This document shows, in pieces, positions 61,947 to 64,000 of a DNA stretch of 64,000 nucleotides. The notes beneath the pieces are model-generated. The model was not told the origin of the DNA. It ran no database searches and was given only the letters and a program-made list of their open reading frames with translations. Position 1 is the stretch's first letter. Each line of letters opens with the position of its first letter. Source of the DNA: Didymella arachidicola (Eukaryota > Ascomycota > Dothideomycetes > Pleosporales > Didymellaceae); contig CM050001.1 of the NCBI GenBank assembly GCA_016630955.3, forward strand, positions 1,178,001 to 1,242,000, given 5' to 3'. The translations under genes and the position numbers were made by a program.

Positions 61947-64000
61947 TGTCAGCTTCATCCATCTCTGCTATATTTTGTTCCTCTTCCGCGATGTCTAGGA
62001 TGTGCTGCACTGTGCTGACAGGAGAATGCCTGTTCGACCGTAGAAGCTCGTGCGCCACCTCCCAAGCCCTTTGCTGTTTTGGCGAGATTATACCTGCTGC
62101 CAGTTGCGGCCCCTCTAATTCTGCTCGTTCGAAGTCAATCACCATAACTCGGCGTGCCCGATCGTCCCACAGCATATTCCGCGGTGCGAGATCTCTGTGC
62201 AGCACTCCGAGTGTACGGATAGCTTCAACAGAAATATCGATCTGTCGCGACGCGAAGGTTTTGTCAGCTGAAGCCAAATGCCTGTCCATACGCTTGCCTC
62301 CATAGCTGAGGAACATCATGTGCATGAGCTTAACGATGCCCTCGTAGTAGTATGGTACCTCAAGGCCGACGTTACCTAGATGAATTGGCACATGCGTACC
62401 CTGCACAGAACGGAGGATATCGTAGACGGCAGCCTCCATCTGAGACGGCTCACAAAGTCGATCGGACATGCTTTGGCAACAACCGTGTATCCGTGAGACT
62501 CTAGGCTCACGCGAAAGGGGACGCCACATGCTCCGTGGAGTCCTATGGGCTTACAGTTCCGGTCTAAGTCTTGGGAAAGCTGCTGGCGGATGCGCTTGAG
62601 GAACAACGTCAAGCTGATCCGATGACGATTCGTGCCATGTTGCTTCGCGTTTGGACACGACAGGTCAAGCCGACCGCCCTTTCCCAACCCAAGCAAGCAA
62701 TCGTGGGTGCAATACTGTCCACTGCGCCCCGTGTGATGTGACTGTCGATCAGACGAAGAGCGGCTCGCGAGGGACTGTGTGCGAGATGACTGCAGTGGCG
62801 ACAGCGGCTGTCGACTTGGCGTATCTGGATCAGATTCTCCATCGCTGGCGCTGTGCCGACCCTGCGGCTGCGAGCAATCAGGCGAAGGCATGCGTGACCG
62901 TCTCTGTCGAAGTCGGACAGGTGATGCGCGAAGGAACCTCAAGTCCTGAGGTGGCCGATACTCTGAAGACGGTGCGTCATGTGCCGGGATGTCATCCAGC
63001 AGCACATTGTACACGACTCTCCAACTCTTCAGCCTGATCGCAGCCTCTTCTCGCCACTTCTGGCTCCGAGGCGGCGTACTCAGAGCCTGCAGCGTAAAAG
63101 CCAGCATCTGCCCAACGGCAGTCAGGTGAAGTTGATTCGGACCATCTGCGTCTAGCGCCCACCCGGTGCCATCGCCAACGTCGCCCTTGGGCACGGACAA
63201 GAAGTAGTATACAGTCGTGGCATTGTAGGGAGCGCGTAGGAAGATGTTCGCTTCGCCCGTACACACGCACCCATACTCCACGCCAACCTGAACCATGTAT
63301 GAGAACGCTTGAGTGATGATTGCAGCCATCAAGCGGCGGAAGCGGTCCCGCGGACTGTCAACCTCGCGGTATTCAAGGACATCGTCCAGATCCATGTCGT
63401 CCAGCCCTGCATAGATGTAGCCAAGCGGAATCTTGTATGGGGCCTTGTACTCGACGACAAACGCGGCTGTACGGCCATGTTCGCCCGTGTTGTAGACGCA
63501 GAATTGGTCGGCCCGAGGGCGAGACGATCGCGATGTGCTGTTACGGGCAGCTGTCGAGAGCTCTGCCGAAGCCAACGCGTTGGTCTTTGCCTGGAGGCGT
63601 GGTGACCGTCGTCGGCCGCCACCAAACAGCGACAAGTTCTGCATGCCTTCTTCCACCTCTTGTTCCGAACTCAGCGTGTTGGCATGGTTCTCGAAGTTGA
63701 CCGACCCGCGCAGGCCGAACTTGCGATGCAGCGCTCGGTTGTTGTACATCTGCTTGATAATCTGCGACACCGGCTGTTCGACGGCCGACCGCTGGAAAAA
63801 TTGCAGGTCCAGCTCAGAGCTCATCGTTCGCTGCTGGACAGCCTCTCCAGACTCGCTCAACGTGTGCACCGATGTGAAGTGCCGCTCGAGGGCGAAATCC
63901 GACTCCATAATAACCTCCCATATCGCTTCTTGACGCGCAGGAAAATCGTCCCACACGCGGAGCCGTTCGGGTCGGAGTTTGTTGCTCGCGTTCGCAGGAT
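61939..64000 (-). CDS. Fungal protein kinase-like protein, partial, probable frameshift
   Basis: Cut by the right edge; the frame is open there. The upstream part (64000 to about 62440) has a nuclear-type N-terminus with RRRSPRLQAK, a block of FunK1-like character (AAFVVEYKAPYKIPLGYI) and a Cys/His motif YCTHDCLLGLGKGGRLDLSC. The kinase part begins GYTVVAKA (VAxK lysine). At about 62440 the frame must shift by one to continue SQMEAAVYDILRSVQGTHVP, LHRDLAPRNMLW (catalytic HRDxxxxN) and VMVIDFERAE (DFG equivalent). One missing A would explain it. Otherwise an intron 62440-62510 (GTGAGC...CTCAG) restores the frame but would remove the VAxK block, so a frameshift is likelier. The family is common in repeat-rich fungal regions. 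Confidence 0.68.

Noticed and set aside
61717..61998. Arg/Cys-rich frames opposite and beside the SEED repeat
   Set aside because: Low-complexity shadows of a short tandem repeat.
1..64000. CRISPR arrays, bacterial operons or rRNA genes
   Set aside because: No regularly spaced repeats of CRISPR type, no ribosome-binding-site organised operons and no rRNA sequence were seen; introns and TE types show a fungal genome.

Overview
This window looks like a chromosome segment of a filamentous ascomycete (Pezizomycotina). The signs are short 45-80 bp GT-AG introns, HET, NACHT, F-box and OrsD-type gene families, Fot1/pogo transposons with TA target duplications, and AT-rich relics full of C-to-T/G-to-A changes typical of repeat-induced point mutation (RIP). 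Placement in Dothideomycetes is a guess from gene content. All gene models are read by eye from frames, splice signals and motifs.

Layout. 1-1017: the 5' part of a major facilitator transporter, cut by the left edge. 2085-13300: a transposon graveyard. Two RIP-degraded Fot1-like elements are nested in each other and were hit by intact Fot1-like elements (2378-4241 and 6102-7966). Two more intact elements (8238-10071, 10088-11942) and a solo LTR (12531-13062) sit in the adjoining AT-rich DNA. 14572-18877: a SANT/Myb-like gene and, convergent to it, a fungal nucleotide-deaminase-like gene. 21285-24392: two convergent HET-domain genes whose C-terminal halves form a 736-bp inverted repeat that I read as identical. 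24400-29400: gene-poor. 29424-42101: ordinary single-copy-looking genes (kinase-like, small Cys-rich protein, F-box, unknown nuclear-type protein, seven-helix membrane protein, zinc-finger-like protein with an SREBP-type bHLH directly downstream, RING finger). 42376-44525: a NACHT/ankyrin STAND pseudogene broken by four in-frame RIP-type stops.

44521-61946 is the most unusual part. It begins at a telomere-like GGGTAGGGTTAGG junction and a cluster of GCCCC(C/T)(A/G)GGGGC palindromes, interrupted by an intact 2.1-kb pogo-like element. A ParB-like gene follows, flanked by the same palindromes. Next come a small acidic protein gene and a tandem array of OrsD-type zinc-finger proteins carrying a tyrosine-recombinase-like C-terminal half: two open copies, one full-length RIP-type pseudogene, and several OrsD fragments. 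This resembles the N-terminal half of fungal telomere-linked RecQ helicases, but no helicase domain is present. 61939-64000 is a fungal kinase-like gene, cut by the right edge, with a probable one-base frameshift.

How it fits together. The left third records repeated waves of transposition and RIP. The centre holds allorecognition/innate-immunity-type genes (HET, NACHT) that diversify by repeats and gene conversion. The right third may be a subtelomere-derived or mobile DNA-handling module (ParB-like protein, palindromes, recombinase-like proteins). That module is a hypothesis, not a demonstrated system.
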